Of a DNA stretch of 16,184 nucleotides, positions 1-8,517 are shown piece after piece (position 1 is the stretch's first letter; the number at the start of each line of letters is the position of its first letter). This DNA comes from Gammaproteobacteria bacterium (GTDB lineage Bacteria > Pseudomonadota > Gammaproteobacteria > DSM-16500). The translations under genes and the position numbers were made by a program. The stretch lies in the NCBI GenBank assembly GCA_004322325.1, contig SCTP01000193.1:1-16184 (forward strand), written 5' to 3'. Under the pieces are notes generated by a model, which saw nothing but the letters and a program-made list of their open reading frames with translations, was not told the DNA's origin and did no database searches.

Positions 1-1616
1 TTTATTATGACTTTTACTTTAAAGATCACGCTTTTTCCAGCGAAGATTTAGAAAAAATCGAAGCAAAAATGCGGGAATTGGCTGAGGAAAATTATACCGT
101 TTCGCGTAAAGTTGTTAATCGCGAGGAGGCTATCCAATTTTTCAAAGCATTAGGCGAAGATTTTAAAGTAAAAATTATTGAAGCTATTCCAGAAAATGAA
201 ACGTTAACGATTTATCATCAAGGCGATTTTGCCGATTTATGCCGCGGTCCGCATGTACCGAGTACTGGCATGCTAAAAGCCTTTAAGTTGACCAAAGTCT
301 CTGGTGCTTATTGGCGTGGTGATTCCAATAACGAAGTGTTACAACGCATTTATGGTACCGCTTGGAAAGATAAAAAATCGTTAGACGAGTATCTTAAAAA
401 TCTCGAAGAAGCTGAAAAGCGTGATCACCGTAAATTAGCAAAGACGATGGACCTCTTCCACATGCAAGAAGAAGCACCAGGCATGGTCTTTTGGCATGAT
501 AACGGTTGGACGATTTATCAACAAATTAAGCGTTACATTAGCCAGCGTATCGCTGAAAATGGGTATGAAGAAGTTTCTACCCCCCAAATCGTTGACTTGG
601 AACTCTGGAAAAAATCAGGCCATTGGGACATGTTCAATGAAGAAATGTTTACTGTAGAGTCGGATGACAAGCAATATGCCGTCAAACCCATGAATTGTCC
701 CTGCCACGTGCAGATTTTCAAACAAGGATTGCGCAGCTATCGCGATTTACCTATCCGTTTAGCAGAATTTGGTTATCTGCATCGCAATGAATTATCCGGT
801 GCGATGCATGGCTTGATGCGGGTTAGACAGTTAGTGCAAGACGATGCGCATATTTTCTGTACCGAAGGCCAATTGCAAGAAGAAGCATCGAAGTTTATTC
901 ATTTGCTAATCGACGTCTATAAAGATTTTGGCTTTAACGATATCACCGTTAGACTCGCTACCCGACCAGCTAAGCGCATTGGAAACGATGCCCTGTGGGA
1001 TCAAGCAGAAACTGCCCTAGCGGAATCCTTACGCAGTGCAGGACTTACTTTTGAAGTCCGTCCAGGCGAAGGGGCATTTTATGGTCCTAAGATTGAATTT
1101 CATCTTAAAGATTGCCTAGGGCGTATGTGGCAGTGCGGTACGCTTCAGCTCGATTATGCCCAGCCAGCCCGCTTAGAGGCCTACTACATCGCCGAAGATG
1201 GCAGCAAAAAGACCCCAGTCATGCTGCATCGTGCCATTTTAGGCTCGCTCGAACGGTTTATTGGCATCTTACTCGAACATACAGCCGGTGACCTACCCAT
1301 CTGGCTGGCGCCTACCCAAGCCGTCGTCATGAATATCACGGATAAACAAGCCGCTTATGCCGAAGAAATCACCCTTGAACTCAAAAAACAGGGGGTTAGG
1401 GCAAAATCGGACTTGAGAAATGAGAAGATCGGCTTTAAAATCCGCGAGCACACTATTGAACATATCCCCTACCTTTTAGTGGTAGGGGATCGTGAGGTAG
1501 AATCACGTACGGTTTCAGTCAGAACCCGAGATGGCACCGATCTGGGCAGTATGTCCATTGACAGCTATCTGGAACGGCTCCAGGCTGAAATAGCACGTCG
1601 CGGTCGAATGAAATAG
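1..1616 (+). CDS. thrS: Threonyl-tRNA synthetase, 5'-truncated by window edge
   Basis: Class II aminoacyl-tRNA synthetase that charges tRNA-Thr in the cytoplasm. The reading frame is open from base 3 and continues through the ATG at 69, so that ATG is internal. The residues before it ([11 protein letters not shown]...) match the ThrRS N2 editing-domain region. About 537 residues are visible against about 640 for the E. coli enzyme, so the N-terminal TGS domain lies outside the window. The catalytic core shows [10 protein letters not shown] with the zinc-binding Cys, then HRNELSG and [16 protein letters not shown] (motif 2 region), and [13 protein letters not shown] with the third zinc ligand and motif 3. 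The C-terminal anticodon-binding domain follows ([12 protein letters not shown] to the end). The stop codon TAG lies inside the Shine-Dalgarno of infC. This gene order is conserved in gammaproteobacteria. Identification is certain; only the start is unseen. Confidence 0.97.
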   Translation, partial: YYDFYFKDHAFSSEDLEKIEAKMRELAEENYTVSRKVVNREEAIQFFKALGEDFKVKIIEAIPENETLTIYHQGDFADLCRGPHVPSTGMLKAFKLTKVSGAYWRGDSNNEVLQRIYGTAWKDKKSLDEYLKNLEEAEKRDHRKLAKTMDLFHMQEEAPGMVFWHDNGWTIYQQIKRYISQRIAENGYEEVSTPQIVDLELWKKSGHWDMFNEEMFTVESDDKQYAVKPMNCPCHVQIFKQGLRSYRDLPIRLAEFGYLHRNELSGAMHGLMRVRQLVQDDAHIFCTEGQLQEEASKFIHLLIDVYKDFGFNDITVRLATRPAKRIGNDALWDQAETALAESLRSAGLTFEVRPGEGAFYGPKIEFHLKDCLGRMWQCGTLQLDYAQPARLEAYYIAEDGSKKTPVMLHRAILGSLERFIGILLEHTAGDLPIWLAPTQAVVMNITDKQAAYAEEITLELKKQGVRAKSDLRNEKIGFKIREHTIEHIPYLLVVGDREVESRTVSVRTRDGTDLGSMSIDSYLERLQAEIARRGRMK

Positions 1617-1620
1617 GAGG
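1615..1620 (+). promoter_or_regulatory. Ribosome binding site of infC (decides the ATT start)
   Basis: A perfect AGGAGG overlaps the last two bases of the thrS stop codon and lies 7 nt before an ATT codon at 1628. No ATG, GTG or TTG stands at the right distance in any frame. This strong site therefore supports ATT as the start of infC. Confidence 0.85.
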
Positions 1621-1627
1621 ATATCGA

Positions 1628-2143
1628 ATTAGTACCGAAAAGAAGCCTCGAATTAATGAGGAGATTAGATCTCCAGAGGTTCGTGTGATTGATGTAGAAG
1701 GTAAGCAACACCTTGTCTCAATCCATGACGCAAGAAAAATGAGTGAAGAAGCTGGGTTGGATTTAGTGGAGGTATCGCCAGAAGCGAAACCGCCCGTTTG
1801 TCGTATTATGGATTACGGCAAATATATGTTCCAAATGAGCAAGCGTAAAGCCGCTGCGAAAAAGAAACAAAAACAGGTTCAGATTAAAGAAATTAAGATT
1901 CGTCCAGGAACAGAAGAGGCAGATTATCAGGTTAAATTACGTAGTGTAACCAAGTTCTTGGAGAATGGAGATAAAGCAAAAATTAGCGTACGCTTCCGAG
2001 GCCGTGAAATGTCGCATCCTGAATTGGGCATGCAACTATTAGAGAGAATGGTCAAAGATCTCGCCGATTATGCGACGCTGGAACAGTCTCCCAAGTTTGA
2101 AGGGCGCCAAATCATCATGGTGGTGGGGCCAAAGAAGAAATAA
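1628..2143 (+). CDS. infC: Translation initiation factor IF-3 (ATT start codon)
   Basis: IF-3 binds the 30S subunit, prevents premature 50S joining and checks start-codon/fMet-tRNA fidelity. From the ATT the 171-residue product begins (M)[19 protein letters not shown], which aligns with the E. coli IF-3 N-terminus (RINGEIRAQEVRL). The IF-3 signature [20 protein letters not shown] and the lysine-rich interdomain linker ([13 protein letters not shown]) follow. The C-terminal domain shows [31 protein letters not shown] and the terminal PKKK. The first in-frame GTG is at 1685 and would cut off the conserved RINEEIR segment, so it is internal. The ATT start is the known basis of infC autoregulation in E. 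coli: IF-3 discriminates against AUU and limits its own synthesis. The same control is inferred here. thrS lies 11 nt upstream and rpmI 22 nt downstream, which suggests one operon. Confidence 0.95.
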   Translation: MSTEKKPRINEEIRSPEVRVIDVEGKQHLVSIHDARKMSEEAGLDLVEVSPEAKPPVCRIMDYGKYMFQMSKRKAAAKKKQKQVQIKEIKIRPGTEEADYQVKLRSVTKFLENGDKAKISVRFRGREMSHPELGMQLLERMVKDLADYATLEQSPKFEGRQIIMVVGPKKK

Positions 2144-2165
2144 ATTATTTTTGGAGTAAAATGCA

Positions 2166-2363
2166 ATGCCAAAGTTAAAATCAAATCGTGGTGCAGCCAA
2201 ACGATTTAGACGAACAGCAACCGGGTTTAAGTGCGGTAAAGTAAACCGTCGACACCTTCTTACCGCCAAGTCCAGCAAGCGTAAGCGTCAGCTGCGCGTG
2301 GGCCTCATGGTGCGTGATGAGGATAGGGGTCGAGTCGAGCAAATGCTGCCATACGATGTTTAA
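2166..2363 (+). CDS. rpmI: 50S ribosomal protein L35
   Basis: Small basic protein of the large ribosomal subunit. The 65-residue product starts [17 protein letters not shown], the conserved L35 start, and continues with [23 protein letters not shown]. Length is the family norm. A GGAG Shine-Dalgarno lies at 2153-2156. A second ATG at 2161 is out of frame. It sits between infC and rplT, as in most bacteria. In E. coli L20 represses rpmI-rplT translation through a pseudoknot around the infC-rpmI junction. The gap here is only 22 nt, so any equivalent structure would have to use infC coding sequence; none was established by eye. Confidence 0.97.
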   Translation: MPKLKSNRGAAKRFRRTATGFKCGKVNRRHLLTAKSSKRKRQLRVGLMVRDEDRGRVEQMLPYDV

Positions 2364-2399
2364 TTGATTGAGTAATGATTTAAGTAGAGGAAAGAAGAT

Positions 2400-2765
2400 A
2401 TGCCAAGAGTAAAACGTGGTGTCACTGCTAGAGCCAAGCATAAAAAGGTTCTTAATAAAGCAAAAGGTTATTATGGTGCTCGCAGCCGCGTTTTTCGTGT
2501 TGCTAAGCAAGCTGTCATTAAAGCCGCACAATATGCGTACCGTGATCGCCGTCAGAGAAAACGTGAATTTCGTGCTCTCTGGATTATCCGTATCAATGCC
2601 GCTGCTCGTGCTCATGATATGAGCTATGGCATGCTGATGAATGGGTTGAAGAAAGCGGGTATCGCCATCGACCGCAAAGTGTTGGCCGATATTGCTGTTC
2701 ATGATAAAGCTGCTTTTACAGCCATTGTCGAACAGGCGAAAGCCAGTTTAGCTAACGCAGCTTAA
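2400..2765 (+). CDS. rplT: 50S ribosomal protein L20
   Basis: L20 binds 23S rRNA early in 50S assembly and in enteric bacteria also acts as translational repressor of its own operon. The 121-residue protein starts [30 protein letters not shown], the standard L20 N-terminal extension. The conserved core [18 protein letters not shown] and RINAAAR, then the globular part ([25 protein letters not shown]), follow. The ATG at 2400 has TAGAGG at 2385-2390. rpmI ends 36 nt upstream. A long open frame on the opposite strand overlaps the gene and is a shadow. It is followed by a strong hairpin and then pheS. Confidence 0.97.
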   Translation: MPRVKRGVTARAKHKKVLNKAKGYYGARSRVFRVAKQAVIKAAQYAYRDRRQRKREFRALWIIRINAAARAHDMSYGMLMNGLKKAGIAIDRKVLADIAVHDKAAFTAIVEQAKASLANAA

Positions 2766-2779
2766 GAAAAAGCAGACGA

Positions 2780-2803
2780 TTCCTCCCTTGAAAGAGGGAG
2801 GAA
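2780..2803 (+). promoter_or_regulatory. Strong hairpin between rplT and pheS
   Basis: TTCCTCCCT pairs perfectly with AGGGAGGAA (9 bp). A T-G wobble then closes a GAAA tetraloop. The 3' arm is not followed by a T-run (AGTCCAACC comes next), so this is not a classical intrinsic terminator. The 3' arm contains a Shine-Dalgarno-like GGAGG and the 5' arm an anti-Shine-Dalgarno CCTCC. The equivalent gap in E. coli carries the pheM leader peptide and attenuator. A role in attenuation, RNA processing or translational control of pheS is inferred only. Confidence 0.6.
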
Positions 2804-2834
2804 GTCCAACCATGCACGATACAGCGGAGAAGCT

Positions 2835-3848
2835 ATGCAGTCGTTGGAAGAAATCTTAGAACAAGCAAAATCAGCGATTCAATCCATCTCTGATTTAAAA
2901 TCCCTCGATCAATATCGTGTTCAATACCTCGGCAAGAAAGGTCAATTAACTGAGTATCTCAAGACCCTCGGCCAACTTCCTCCTGAAGAACGCCCGGCGG
3001 CGGGTCAAAAAATTAATGCTGCTAAAGAAGCTATTCAAGCTTTAATTGAGCAACGTGATACGGAATTAAAAAAACTTCAGATTGAAAGTCAGTTGGCAGC
3101 CGAGTCAATTGATGTCACGTTACCAGGCCGTTGCTTGGAATTTGGCAGTATTCATCCTATTACTCAGACGTTTGCCGAAATGCGCAGAATCTTCTCTCAA
3201 TTTGGCTTTATTTTTATGGAAGGCCCTGAGATGGAAGATGATTATCACAACTTTAGCGCCCTTAATGTTCCTCCCTTGCATCCTGCTCGCGCCATGCAAG
3301 ACACCTTTTATTTTGCGGATAATTTACTTTTACGCGCCCACACGTCGAGCGTTCAAATCCGTGCGATGAAAAAAATCGCACCGCCTTTGCGTGTCGTTGC
3401 CATGGGTCGCGTTTATCGCCGCGACTTTGATATGACTCATACACCCATGTTCCATCAAATGGAGTGTTTAGTAGTGGATGAAGGGGTGACCTTTGCCAAT
3501 TTAAAATCCTTACTACTTGAATTTCTGCGTGAATTTTTTGCGACCGACGTTGCTATTCGCCTTCGACCTTCTTATTTCCCTTTCACTGAGCCTTCTGCTG
3601 AAGTAGATATTGGCTGTTTAAACTGTGGGGGGAAAGGCTGCCGTATTTGCAAAAATACAGGCTGGTTGGAAGTATTAGGTTGTGGGATGGTGCATCCGAA
3701 TGTCTTGAAGGGAGTCGGAATCGATAGCGAGCGTTACAGTGGGTTTGCTTTCGGTGTGGGGATGGATCGTTTAACACTTCTCAAATATGGCATCTCAGAC
3801 TTACGCGCTTTGTTTGAGAACGATTTGCGCTTTTTACGACAATTTTAA
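2835..3848 (+). CDS. pheS: Phenylalanyl-tRNA synthetase alpha subunit
   Basis: Catalytic subunit of the (alpha-beta)2 class II enzyme that charges tRNA-Phe. The 337-residue product is close to the E. coli length (327). It has an N-terminal coiled-coil region that binds tRNA (about residues 1-85), then [14 protein letters not shown] (motif 1 region), [20 protein letters not shown] (motif 2), the Phe-binding stretch [14 protein letters not shown], and [16 protein letters not shown] (motif 3). Cys261, Cys264, Cys269 and Cys272 form CxxCxxxxCxxC just before [10 protein letters not shown]. coli PheS has a short loop there, but many other bacteria have a Cys cluster. The ATG at 2835 is preceded by GCGGAGAA. 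An out-of-frame ATG at 2812 opens a 15-codon ORF overlapping this start. pheT follows after 10 nt. Confidence 0.97.
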   Translation: MQSLEEILEQAKSAIQSISDLKSLDQYRVQYLGKKGQLTEYLKTLGQLPPEERPAAGQKINAAKEAIQALIEQRDTELKKLQIESQLAAESIDVTLPGRCLEFGSIHPITQTFAEMRRIFSQFGFIFMEGPEMEDDYHNFSALNVPPLHPARAMQDTFYFADNLLLRAHTSSVQIRAMKKIAPPLRVVAMGRVYRRDFDMTHTPMFHQMECLVVDEGVTFANLKSLLLEFLREFFATDVAIRLRPSYFPFTEPSAEVDIGCLNCGGKGCRICKNTGWLEVLGCGMVHPNVLKGVGIDSERYSGFAFGVGMDRLTLLKYGISDLRALFENDLRFLRQF

Positions 3849-3858
3849 GCGAGCTTAT

Positions 3859-5844
3859 ATGAAATGCAGTGAATCCTGGTTACGGGAATGGGTTAACTTC
3901 GATCTAACCCGCGAAAAGTTATCTGACTTATTAACCATGGCTGGACTCGAAGTGGAGTCGGTTGAGCCGGTATTCGATATTTCCATCACGCCTAATCGTG
4001 GTGATTGCTTAAGCGTACGCGGCATTGCGCGTGAAGTTTCAGCCTTAACGCGAGCGCCTTTAACACCCGTTGCTATTACTGCTATTCCGCCTGCTAGCCA
4101 AGAAACACTGCCTGTGACTCTTTCTGAGGGGTGTCCTCACTATGTTGGGCGCATTATTCGTCATGTGAAAGCCGATAAACCCACACCAGCTTGGTTGCAA
4201 GAACGTCTGCAGCAATGTGGTGTGAACTCTATTAGCCCGATTGTCGATGTAACCAACTACGTGATGCTAGAGCTAGGACAACCGATGCACGCGTTTGATC
4301 TCGGTAAAATTAAGCAAGGTATCATCGTCCGTCAGTCTAAAGCGGGCGAAAAACTAACTTTGTTAGATGGTAGCGAAAAAGTATTAGATGCAGAGACGTT
4401 AGTCATTGCTGATCAAGAAAAAGTGTTAGCGATTGCGGGCGTGATGGGTGGCATGGAATCAGGTGTTACCTCATTGACCCATGATATTTTCCTCGAAAGC
4501 GCCTATTTTACTCCCACGACCATTGCACGCCAGCGACAATATTATCTGTTAAATTCAGATTCTGCCTATCGTTTCGAACGTGGTGTGGATCCCACCATTC
4601 AACGCGAAGCTATTGAACGGGCTACCCAGCTTATTTTAGAAATAGTGGGTGGTGAAGCCGGTGCTATCATTGAAAACACTAGCGAGGCCGACCTGCCTGC
4701 ACAGCGAAAGATTAAGTTTTCTCCTGAAAAAATCGAGAAAATTTTAGGTTTTTCTATCCCAACAAAAGAAGTAGAAGCTATTTTTAAGGCATTAAACTTT
4801 AAGTACGATTCTCTTTCTGGTCAGGTCACCACGCCATCTTATCGTTTTGATTTATCGCTTCCTGAAGACCTCGTTGAGGAGATTGCGCGCCTCTATGGCT
4901 ACGATAAAATTCCCGTACAGCCTATCAAAGCTGATTTGCGAACCCATCACGCTGCTGAAAATGCCCCTGATACGCATCCCCTTCGTCTAGCTTTAAGTCA
5001 TCAAGGCTTCCACGAAATTATTTCCTATAGCTTCGTCGATAAAAAACTGCAAGCCTTACTAGACCCGCAAGAAGTACCACGCGAATTAGTCAACCCCATC
5101 ACCGCTGACATGGCGGTGATGCGCACGAATTTATGGCCTGGATTGGTAAACACCTTGCTCTACAACAAAAGCCGCCAGCAACAGCGGATACGCTTATTTG
5201 AAATGGGTATGTGTTTCTTAACCCAAGAGCAGCTTAAACTAGGTGGCTTAGTGACTGGCTTAGCCCAGCAAGAACAATGGGGTGTTCCTGCTCGAGAAGT
5301 CGATTTTTTCGATCTAAAAGGAGCGATTGAACAGCTATACCCCTTTACCTTCAAGCCGGATACCCATCCTGCTTTGCATCCCGGCCAAACAGCAGGTATC
5401 TATGCTCAAAACCAACAAGTAGGAATAATAGGCGCCTTGCACCCCACAGTGACCCAAGCCTTAGACTTGCCCTGCAAGGTATTTGTATTTGAGTTAGACT
5501 TAACTTGGCTACGCACCGCCTTGCAAAAATTGGCTCACCACCACGTTCAAGAGATATCCAAGTTTCCAGAGATTCGACGAGATGTTGCAATTTTAGTCAA
5601 TCAGAGTATACCATCGAAGGATATTCAGGATACAATAAGCAAAGTAACAGGTGATTGGTTAAAAGACTGTTTTGTTTTTGACGTCTACGCAGGGAAAGGC
5701 GTTCCACCTGGACTGAAAAGTATCGCGTTAGCTTTGATTTTGCAGCACCCAACGCGTACGCTAGTAGATGATGAAGTCGTAGCGTTAATGGACCGAGTGG
5801 TCCAAACATTGAAGGATCAATTAGGAGCACAACTAAGGAGTTAA
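3859..5844 (+). CDS. pheT: Phenylalanyl-tRNA synthetase beta subunit lacking the N-terminal tRNA-binding (B2) domain
   Basis: Beta subunit of PheRS, which carries tRNA-recognition and editing domains. The start is the ATG at 3859 ([13 protein letters not shown], like E. coli MKFSELWLREWVN). The frame is open further upstream, but only across pheS. The protein has 661 residues against about 795 in E. coli. The missing part is specific: [11 protein letters not shown] (residues 27-37) runs directly into [16 protein letters not shown] (40-55). In E. coli about 115 residues forming the OB-fold B2 domain separate these two stretches. The rest is complete: B1 remainder, B3/B4 editing domain ([30 protein letters not shown]), B5 (about 284-354), B6/B7 synthetase-like core, and the C-terminal FDX-ACB anticodon-binding domain (about 568-660). 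Catalysis and editing sites thus look retained without B2. The stop lies 1 nt before ihfA. Confidence 0.95.
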   Translation: MKCSESWLREWVNFDLTREKLSDLLTMAGLEVESVEPVFDISITPNRGDCLSVRGIAREVSALTRAPLTPVAITAIPPASQETLPVTLSEGCPHYVGRIIRHVKADKPTPAWLQERLQQCGVNSISPIVDVTNYVMLELGQPMHAFDLGKIKQGIIVRQSKAGEKLTLLDGSEKVLDAETLVIADQEKVLAIAGVMGGMESGVTSLTHDIFLESAYFTPTTIARQRQYYLLNSDSAYRFERGVDPTIQREAIERATQLILEIVGGEAGAIIENTSEADLPAQRKIKFSPEKIEKILGFSIPTKEVEAIFKALNFKYDSLSGQVTTPSYRFDLSLPEDLVEEIARLYGYDKIPVQPIKADLRTHHAAENAPDTHPLRLALSHQGFHEIISYSFVDKKLQALLDPQEVPRELVNPITADMAVMRTNLWPGLVNTLLYNKSRQQQRIRLFEMGMCFLTQEQLKLGGLVTGLAQQEQWGVPAREVDFFDLKGAIEQLYPFTFKPDTHPALHPGQTAGIYAQNQQVGIIGALHPTVTQALDLPCKVFVFELDLTWLRTALQKLAHHHVQEISKFPEIRRDVAILVNQSIPSKDIQDTISKVTGDWLKDCFVFDVYAGKGVPPGLKSIALALILQHPTRTLVDDEVVALMDRVVQTLKDQLGAQLRS

Positions 5845-5845
5845 T

Positions 5846-6163
5846 ATGGCGGTCACTTTAACGAAGGCAGATCTGGCAAAACGGTTAGATGAGCAAATCG
5901 GCTTTACTAACCGCGAAGCGAAAGAAATTGTCGATTATTTTTTCCTCCAAATTGCTGAATCCCTAGCAAAAGGCCAGCAGGTGAAGTTATCTGGCTGTGG
6001 TAACTTTATTCTTCATGATAAAAAAGAACGGCCAGGCCGCAACCCCCGAACAGGCGAAGAAGTACCGGTTACTGCGCGTCGTGTTGTCACTTTCCATTGT
6101 GGACAGAAACTTAAAGCACGTGTGGAAAAATATGCCGGCAAAGAATCAGAAGAACAAGAATAG
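5846..6163 (+). CDS. ihfA: Integration host factor subunit alpha
   Basis: Sequence-specific DNA-bending protein of the HU/IHF family that acts with IhfB in nucleoid structure, transcription and recombination. The 105-residue product has the IhfA pattern: ALTKADLA-like start ([13 protein letters not shown]), the GxGNF turn (here GCGNF, with Cys where E. coli has Phe), and the DNA-intercalating arm [22 protein letters not shown], then GQKLKARVE. The arm sequence and the position after pheT favour IhfA over IhfB or HU. AAGGAG at 5835-5840 lies 5 nt before the ATG. The gap to pheT is 1 nt. The 3' end overlaps the downstream regulator gene. No ihfB follows rpsA in this window. Confidence 0.95.
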   Translation: MAVTLTKADLAKRLDEQIGFTNREAKEIVDYFFLQIAESLAKGQQVKLSGCGNFILHDKKERPGRNPRTGEEVPVTARRVVTFHCGQKLKARVEKYAGKESEEQE

Positions 6164-6581
6164 CTTGAGCCGAATCAAGCGTAGGCAAAAAATAGCCAAA
6201 AGTTTGCCTGTGATTCCTAATAAACTGTACTTTACGATCAGTGAAGTCAGTGACTTGTGTGCCGTGAAAGCCTACGTCTTACGTTATTGGGAACAAGAAT
6301 TTCCTCAATTAAGACCACTGAAACGCCGTGGGAATAGACGTTATTACCAACCCAATGATGTCTTACTGGTCCGGCAAATTAGAAAATTACTTTATGAAGA
6401 TGGGTTTACGATTGAAGGGGCACGGGCTCAGTTATCCCATTCCCACGTACCCCCATTATCACCCGCTGTGGGGGCTTCTTCTGCCCAGGCCAAAATGATT
6501 GTAAGAAAACTCATTACTGATCTAGAGATTGTGTTACAGAGTTTGCAAGCAGACATGAAGCTAAGCCCTAAGATTAATTAA
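6132..6581 (+). CDS. MerR-family transcriptional regulator (ihfA-linked)
   Basis: DNA-binding regulator with an N-terminal MerR winged helix-turn-helix: [28 protein letters not shown], then [35 protein letters not shown]. The C-terminal part is short (about 45 residues), partly helical, and has no cysteine cluster or recognisable ligand domain, so its signal is unknown. The ATG at 6132 overlaps ihfA by 32 nt in another frame and has no strong Shine-Dalgarno. A TTG at 6165 just after the ihfA stop is an alternative start, and both keep the whole HTH. A regulator of this type directly after ihfA and before tRNA-Pro is a recurrent gammaproteobacterial arrangement (for example in Pseudomonas). 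Its targets are not known to me. Overlap suggests translational coupling to ihfA. Confidence 0.85.
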   Translation: MPAKNQKNKNSLSRIKRRQKIAKSLPVIPNKLYFTISEVSDLCAVKAYVLRYWEQEFPQLRPLKRRGNRRYYQPNDVLLVRQIRKLLYEDGFTIEGARAQLSHSHVPPLSPAVGASSAQAKMIVRKLITDLEIVLQSLQADMKLSPKIN

Positions 6582-6608
6582 ATCCCCTATTTATTCTTCA
6601 CAAAAAAA

Positions 6609-6617
6609 TGTTACTAT
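6609..6617 (+). promoter_or_regulatory. Candidate extended -10 promoter for tRNA-Pro
   Basis: TGTTACTAT is an extended -10 (TGn plus TACTAT) about 30 nt before the tRNA. No good -35 stands 16-18 nt upstream (ATTTAT region). It would give a short leader containing the hairpin at 6624-6641. Confidence 0.4.
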
Positions 6618-6623
6618 TCCTCT

Positions 6624-6641
6624 CCCGCGGTTAGCCGTGGG
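6624..6641 (+). other. Hairpin in the tRNA-Pro 5' leader
   Basis: CCCGCGG and CCGTGGG pair over 7 bp (one G-T) around a TTAG loop, 5 nt before the mature tRNA. ATTCT follows and there is no T-run, so it is a poor terminator for the upstream operon. It could instead be part of the pre-tRNA leader. Confidence 0.4.
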
Positions 6642-6646
6642 ATTCT

Positions 6647-6720
6647 CGGGGCGTGGCGCAGCCTGGTAGCGCACTTGCATGGGGCGCAAGTGGTCGCCGG
6701 TTCAAATCCGGCCGTCCCGA
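6647..6720 (+). tRNA. tRNA-Pro (anticodon GGG)
   Basis: A full cloverleaf can be drawn. Acceptor CGGGGCG (6647-6653) pairs with CGTCCCG (6713-6719). The D arm is GCGCAGCCTGGTAGCGC. The anticodon stem CTTGC/GCAAG encloses ATGGGGC, so the anticodon is GGG. The T arm is GCCGG/TTCAAAT/CCGGC. The discriminator base is A at 6720. It closely resembles E. coli proline tRNAs. It reads CCC and CCT codons. The bases after the discriminator are TTA, so the 3' CCA is not encoded and must be added by a nucleotidyltransferase. No terminator is visible between it and fadD. Confidence 0.95.
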
Positions 6721-6791
6721 TTAACGTAACCTTTATGGCTCATGGAATTAATCGTATGCAATTGAAGGAATGTCAAAAGGAACAAGCAACC

Positions 6792-8459
6792 GTGGAAAAA
6801 GTTTGGTTAAAAAGTTACCCTCCCGGCGTACCTGCTGAAATTAATCCTGATACGTATCAGTCGCTCATCGAAGTTTTTGATATCAGTTGTGAACAATATC
6901 GTGATCGTCCTGCTTTTTATAGCTTTGGTACGACCTTCACGTACGGCCAAATGCAGGAGTGCAGCCAACTCATTGCTGCCTATTTACAGCAGCAGTTGAA
7001 ATTAAAAAAAGGCGATCGCATTGCCATTATGCTGCCGAATATCTTGCAATATCCCATGGTCATGTTTGGTGCCTTGCGTGCGGGATTGGTGGTGATTAAT
7101 GTCAATCCGCTTTATACAGCGGATGAATTAACTTTTCAGCTGAATAATGCTGGAGCAACAGCCATTGTCGCGTTAGAAAATTTTGCTAGTACCGTAGAAA
7201 AAACGGCTCCTCAAGTCGCTTCTTTAAAACATATCATTATCACCCGCATCGGCGATGCGCTGCCTCGTGCTAAAGCTTGGATGATGCAATTTGCGCTCAA
7301 ATATCTGCAACGAAGAATTCCTAAATGGACGATACCCCAGGCTATTTCTTTTAAAGACATGCTGGCGCAAGGTAAACAATTATCATTTGTGCGTGTCCCT
7401 CTCATTAATACGGATATTGCTTTCTTACAATATACCGGCGGCACGACAGGGGTTCCTAAAGGCGCGATTTTAACGCATCGCAATATCATTTCTAATCTCA
7501 TGCAAGCCGAAGCATGGTTTAAGAGTATTTTAGAGTTTGGTCAGGAAATTATTATTACCGCATTGCCGCTTTATCATATTTTTTCACTCACGGCGAATGG
7601 CTTATTTTTTACTAAAATCGGTGGCTTGAATGTCTTAATCGCTAATCCGCGTGACATTCCTCACATGATAAAAGAAATGAAGCAGTTTAAATTTACCGCT
7701 ATCACAGGTGTGAATACGCTGTTCAATGGCTTATTAAAAAATCCGGATTTTAAAACCGTCGACTTTAGCCACTTAAGATTGGCTCTCGGTGGTGGGATGG
7801 CTGTGCAAAAAGTCGTGGCAGAAAAATGGCAAGCAGTGACCAAAGCCCCCTTACTAGAAGCCTATGGCCTGACGGAAACTTCGCCCTGTGTCACCATTAA
7901 TCCGCCAGATTTACGTGCTTATAATGGGACGATTGGGTTACCCGTTTCCTCCACGGACGTGTGCATTTTAGATGACGATGGCAAAGAAGTGCCCATCGGG
8001 CAGAGTGGCGAATTGGCGGTGAAAGGGCCGCAAGTCATGAGTGGCTATTGGCAAAATCCCGTGGAAACGGAAAAAGTCTTTATCCGAGACGGTTGGCTGC
8101 TGACAGGGGATATCGCCTCTATTAATGAAGAAGGCTATGTCCGCTTGTTAGAGCGCAAGAAAGACATGATTTTGGTCTCCGGGTTCAATGTGTATCCTAA
8201 TGAAGTGGAAGACGCCCTCGCCAAAATGCCGGGAATCCGCGAAATAGCGATTGTAGGCGTACCAGATGACCATTCCGGCGAGATCGTCAAGGCATTTATT
8301 GTCAAAGAAAACCCCCATTTAACCGTCGCTGAGGTCATTGAGTATGCTCATGCCCATCTAACCCCTTACAAGGTACCTAAACAGATCGAATTTTGCCAAG
8401 AATTGCCCAAAACTAACGTCGGAAAGATATTGCGCCGGGTTTTACGGAATACTTCGTGA
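6792..8459 (+). CDS. fadD: Long-chain fatty acid--CoA ligase
   Basis: Activates long-chain fatty acids to acyl-CoA with ATP, at the inner face of the membrane, feeding beta-oxidation or phospholipid synthesis. The protein closely follows E. coli FadD from its first residues (MEKVWLKSYPPGVPAEINPDTYQSL). Adenylate-forming motifs are intact: YTGGTTGVPKG (P-loop, from residue 214), YGLTETSP (from 358), GWLLTGDIA (from 434), KKDMILVSGFNVYPNE (FadD signature), and the catalytic Lys545 in NVGKILRR. I chose the GTG at 6792 because AAGGA lies 10 nt upstream and the N-terminus then matches FadD (555 residues against 561). ATGs at 6756 and 6735 are in frame and possible, but have weak ribosome sites. 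The frame also runs back into the tRNA, which cannot be coding. It probably shares transcription with tRNA-Pro. Confidence 0.93.
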   Translation: MEKVWLKSYPPGVPAEINPDTYQSLIEVFDISCEQYRDRPAFYSFGTTFTYGQMQECSQLIAAYLQQQLKLKKGDRIAIMLPNILQYPMVMFGALRAGLVVINVNPLYTADELTFQLNNAGATAIVALENFASTVEKTAPQVASLKHIIITRIGDALPRAKAWMMQFALKYLQRRIPKWTIPQAISFKDMLAQGKQLSFVRVPLINTDIAFLQYTGGTTGVPKGAILTHRNIISNLMQAEAWFKSILEFGQEIIITALPLYHIFSLTANGLFFTKIGGLNVLIANPRDIPHMIKEMKQFKFTAITGVNTLFNGLLKNPDFKTVDFSHLRLALGGGMAVQKVVAEKWQAVTKAPLLEAYGLTETSPCVTINPPDLRAYNGTIGLPVSSTDVCILDDDGKEVPIGQSGELAVKGPQVMSGYWQNPVETEKVFIRDGWLLTGDIASINEEGYVRLLERKKDMILVSGFNVYPNEVEDALAKMPGIREIAIVGVPDDHSGEIVKAFIVKENPHLTVAEVIEYAHAHLTPYKVPKQIEFCQELPKTNVGKILRRVLRNTS

Positions 8460-8472
8460 TAGCGACGAGTTA

Positions 8473-8481
8473 TGCTATAAT
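8473..8481 (+). promoter_or_regulatory. gyrA promoter, extended -10
   Basis: TGCTATAAT is a perfect TATAAT with the extended TGn element, 36 nt before the gyrA ATG. The -35 (TTCGTG at 8453-8458, spacer 17) is poor and overlaps the fadD stop codon, as extended -10 promoters allow. The stretch from here to the ATG has no strong Shine-Dalgarno. Confidence 0.7.
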
Positions 8482-8517
8482 TCCCCCGTCAAAAATTCAC
8501 TTAAATTGTAGCCCACT

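Noticed and set aside
69..71. ATG at 69 as the start of thrS.
   Set aside because: The frame is open to the window edge and the upstream residues match ThrRS, so this Met is internal.
688..702. MNCPCH in ThrRS instead of the E. coli MNCPGH as a possible active-site defect.
   Set aside because: The zinc-binding Cys is the first one and is kept; a Cys at the other position occurs in other bacterial ThrRS proteins as far as I recall.
2181..2702. 173-codon open frame on the minus strand across rpmI and rplT.
   Set aside because: It lies opposite two certain ribosomal protein genes, has no recognisable features, and is a shadow.
2780..2803. Rho-independent terminator after rplT.
   Set aside because: The stem is strong but no T-run follows, and pheS continues in the same direction 32 nt later.
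6675..6734. Upstream extension of fadD into the tRNA gene.
   Set aside because: The frame is open by chance across the tRNA. The FadD-like sequence starts at EKVWLKSYP, next to a Shine-Dalgarno.
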